From: Nereocystis luetkeana
Lineage: Eukaryota > Sar > Phaeophyceae > Laminariales > Laminariaceae
Length of the DNA: 64,000 nucleotides
Direction: 5' to 3'
NCBI GenBank assembly: GCA_031213475.1
Contig: JARUPZ010000030.1
Coordinates: 798,580-862,579, forward strand
Every line of letters starts with the position of its first letter. Position 1 is the first letter of the stretch. A program made the position numbers and the translations under genes. The notes beneath the pieces were generated by a model. That model was not told the origin of the DNA. It was given only the letters and a program-made list of their open reading frames with translations, and did not search any database. Of the stretch, positions 1 through 64,000 are shown one piece after another.

Positions 1-62520
<62,520 letters not shown>

Positions 62521-64000
62521 CACTGCGGCGTCCTGACGCTACTAGCTTCCTGACAGCGCGGTCGGCGTGGGTTTCACGGCCCACGAGCCGCCAGCAGGAA
62601 CCTGGCTCGCTCCTCTTCTCCTTCTTGCTTGCTTGCCGCTGTGGCCACAGTAGCCCACCCCTTCCCCCCACTCCCCTTCCGCCTTTCCCGCTGAATTTGC
62701 GATTTGACAAGGAAATCTTGGAACAGAGGCAAAAGGGGTCTGTTATCGGATCGGATCGAAGGAAGTGGCGCAGGATTCGGGGGGAACGGCAGGGTCGACA
62801 GAAAGGGGGGTGAAGGTGAGAGGCAAAGGCGTGGACAGGGTCGGGGAGACGCGTCGAGGTGGCTGAGTGTCGGCGACCGAGGCAACAGACATGGGACCAC
62901 AAAAGGCGTTCGGCCTTTGGGTTTGAAAAAAGCAAAGCCTTTTGGAGGATGCAAAAAAAAACGCAAGACTTTTCTTGACATGGATCGATCGCGATAACTT
63001 AAGCTCTGGGGGAGGGTAAAGGAAGCCTCCCGGCCCACTGGCTGTACACGCATCGCCGCCACAACGCAACACTCCAGCAGCTCGCTTGCACGGCTCTCGC
63101 CGCGCCGTTCCGAGAGGTTGAAAGCACAGCAAAAACATCAAGTCTCACCGATCGAACGCGCCGCTAAATATCGCTCTCACAGTTTCTCTCTCTCTCGTAA
63201 CCTAAACAACCCTCTCTTCCACACTTGGGGTCCACATAGTGGGCACCCCCCTCCGGGCGAATCATCCCGACACCTCCACCCTCCGGCACGCTCCTTCCGC
63301 GTCCACAAAATAACCAGTTCGGTTCCCTACAGCAACATGAGATCCTAGGAGACAGAATCCAGCTCAAGATAAACGCAAAGGAGTCAAAAGCAGGGGCTTT
63401 GCTAACTATCCCTCTGCCAGGGCTGGGGCTTACACGGGACCATGCACCCTCATGCGGAAAGGTCCGTTCGACCTCGGAGCTTCTTCGGTGCACTCGTGCT
63501 CCGCTTTCCGAGACAGCTGGCCGGGAGCGATGCTCACCTTTCCAGCTCGAACGATCCCGGACGTATCCCGTCGAATTCAAATTTATATTTTCCAAACCGC
63601 TCCGCTTGTTCGTGAAGAATGAAGAAGCTGCCAAACACACACAGCCAGGACAGCTACGCCTGCACGGATCAAAAAACAAAATACCTGGTGTTTTTTTTTA
63701 GTTTTTTTAATAGCGGTGGGCTTGAAGCACATTGCAACATGAGATTGATGAAGCAGAATCGAGTACCATTTTCGCCGTTTTTGCTTAGTTTTCGACCAAA
63801 CAGGAACCAGAACGGGGCCGAATTTGTCACATTGCATTTTGTGTGTTCATTTTGTGTTGGTGTCGTGTCAGGGCGGTGTGTTTTTGCCCATATGATAAAA
63901 CTGCACAAGGGGGCGATTCGTTTGACACTGATGATATGATACACATCTGATACATACGTGTGGATGGGTATGTATGTGTAGCTGCTGCTGCATTGATTGC
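62521..64000. other. Upstream region of the gene, no supported coding
   Basis: It holds the likely 5' UTR and promoter of the minus-strand gene. A short CT repeat is at 63183-63198. Open frames of 171 codons (minus, 63164-63679) and 100 codons (plus, 63399-63701) overlap each other, have no recognisable domain and are probably chance. No TATA-like or initiator call is safe. Confidence 0.4.

Noticed and set aside
63164-63701. Overlapping open frames upstream of the gene on both strands
   Set aside because: No domain, no codon bias I can see, and they overlap each other; at best 5' UTR.

Overview
This is a eukaryotic nuclear window. Almost all of it is one very large, intron-rich gene on the minus strand. 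Its start codon is near 62520 and it runs off the left end at base 1. I reconstructed 52 coding exons, about 9.3 kb of coding sequence for roughly 3,100 residues, with about 85 percent of the locus being intron. Every junction has a GT donor and an AG acceptor, and the reading phases fit from exon to exon. The exceptions are two internal phase slips inside Gly/Ser-rich exons, each at a G homopolymer. No second gene could be supported on either strand.

The product is a CHD-type SNF2 chromatin remodeller with an unusual set of reader domains. In order it has: a polyQ head with a zinc-ribbon-like C4 motif; a second Cys pair set; a CHD-like chromodomain; a bromodomain; a PHD finger; a second chromodomain core; a PDZ-like domain; a NUMOD1-like helix-turn-helix motif; a long Gly/Ser/acidic linker; a complete SNF2 ATPase (motifs I to VI); a CHD-type post-helicase region; a PHD finger; an NSD-like PHD/C5HCH module; an extended PHD (ePHD) finger; and a low-complexity tail. 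The coding sequence then leaves the window. The likely role is reading acetylated and methylated chromatin and remodelling nucleosomes with ATP in the nucleus.

The organism is probably a stramenopile, most likely a brown alga. The grounds are many small exons in long introns, Gly/Ala/Ser/Gln homopolymer coding, a NUMOD1-type motif in a nuclear protein, and dense short non-autonomous repeats. This is inferred from style, not from a database match.

The introns hold many repeats. There are 16 copies of a ~110-130 bp TIR element (family A), about 15 copies of a ~95 bp hairpin element (family B), a longer TIR element with one nested insertion (C), an AGATCAT-rich ~250-300 bp family (D), and two families that end in poly(C) tails (E and F). 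There are also large microsatellites, including ~660 bp of (AAGC)n, (TAC)n and a 40-base G run, and an 18-19 bp minisatellite. The 9-mer TACCWGGTA occurs 26 times, against about 0.5 expected. Filled and empty copies of the A and E repeats show it as a CCWGG insertion that duplicates a TA.
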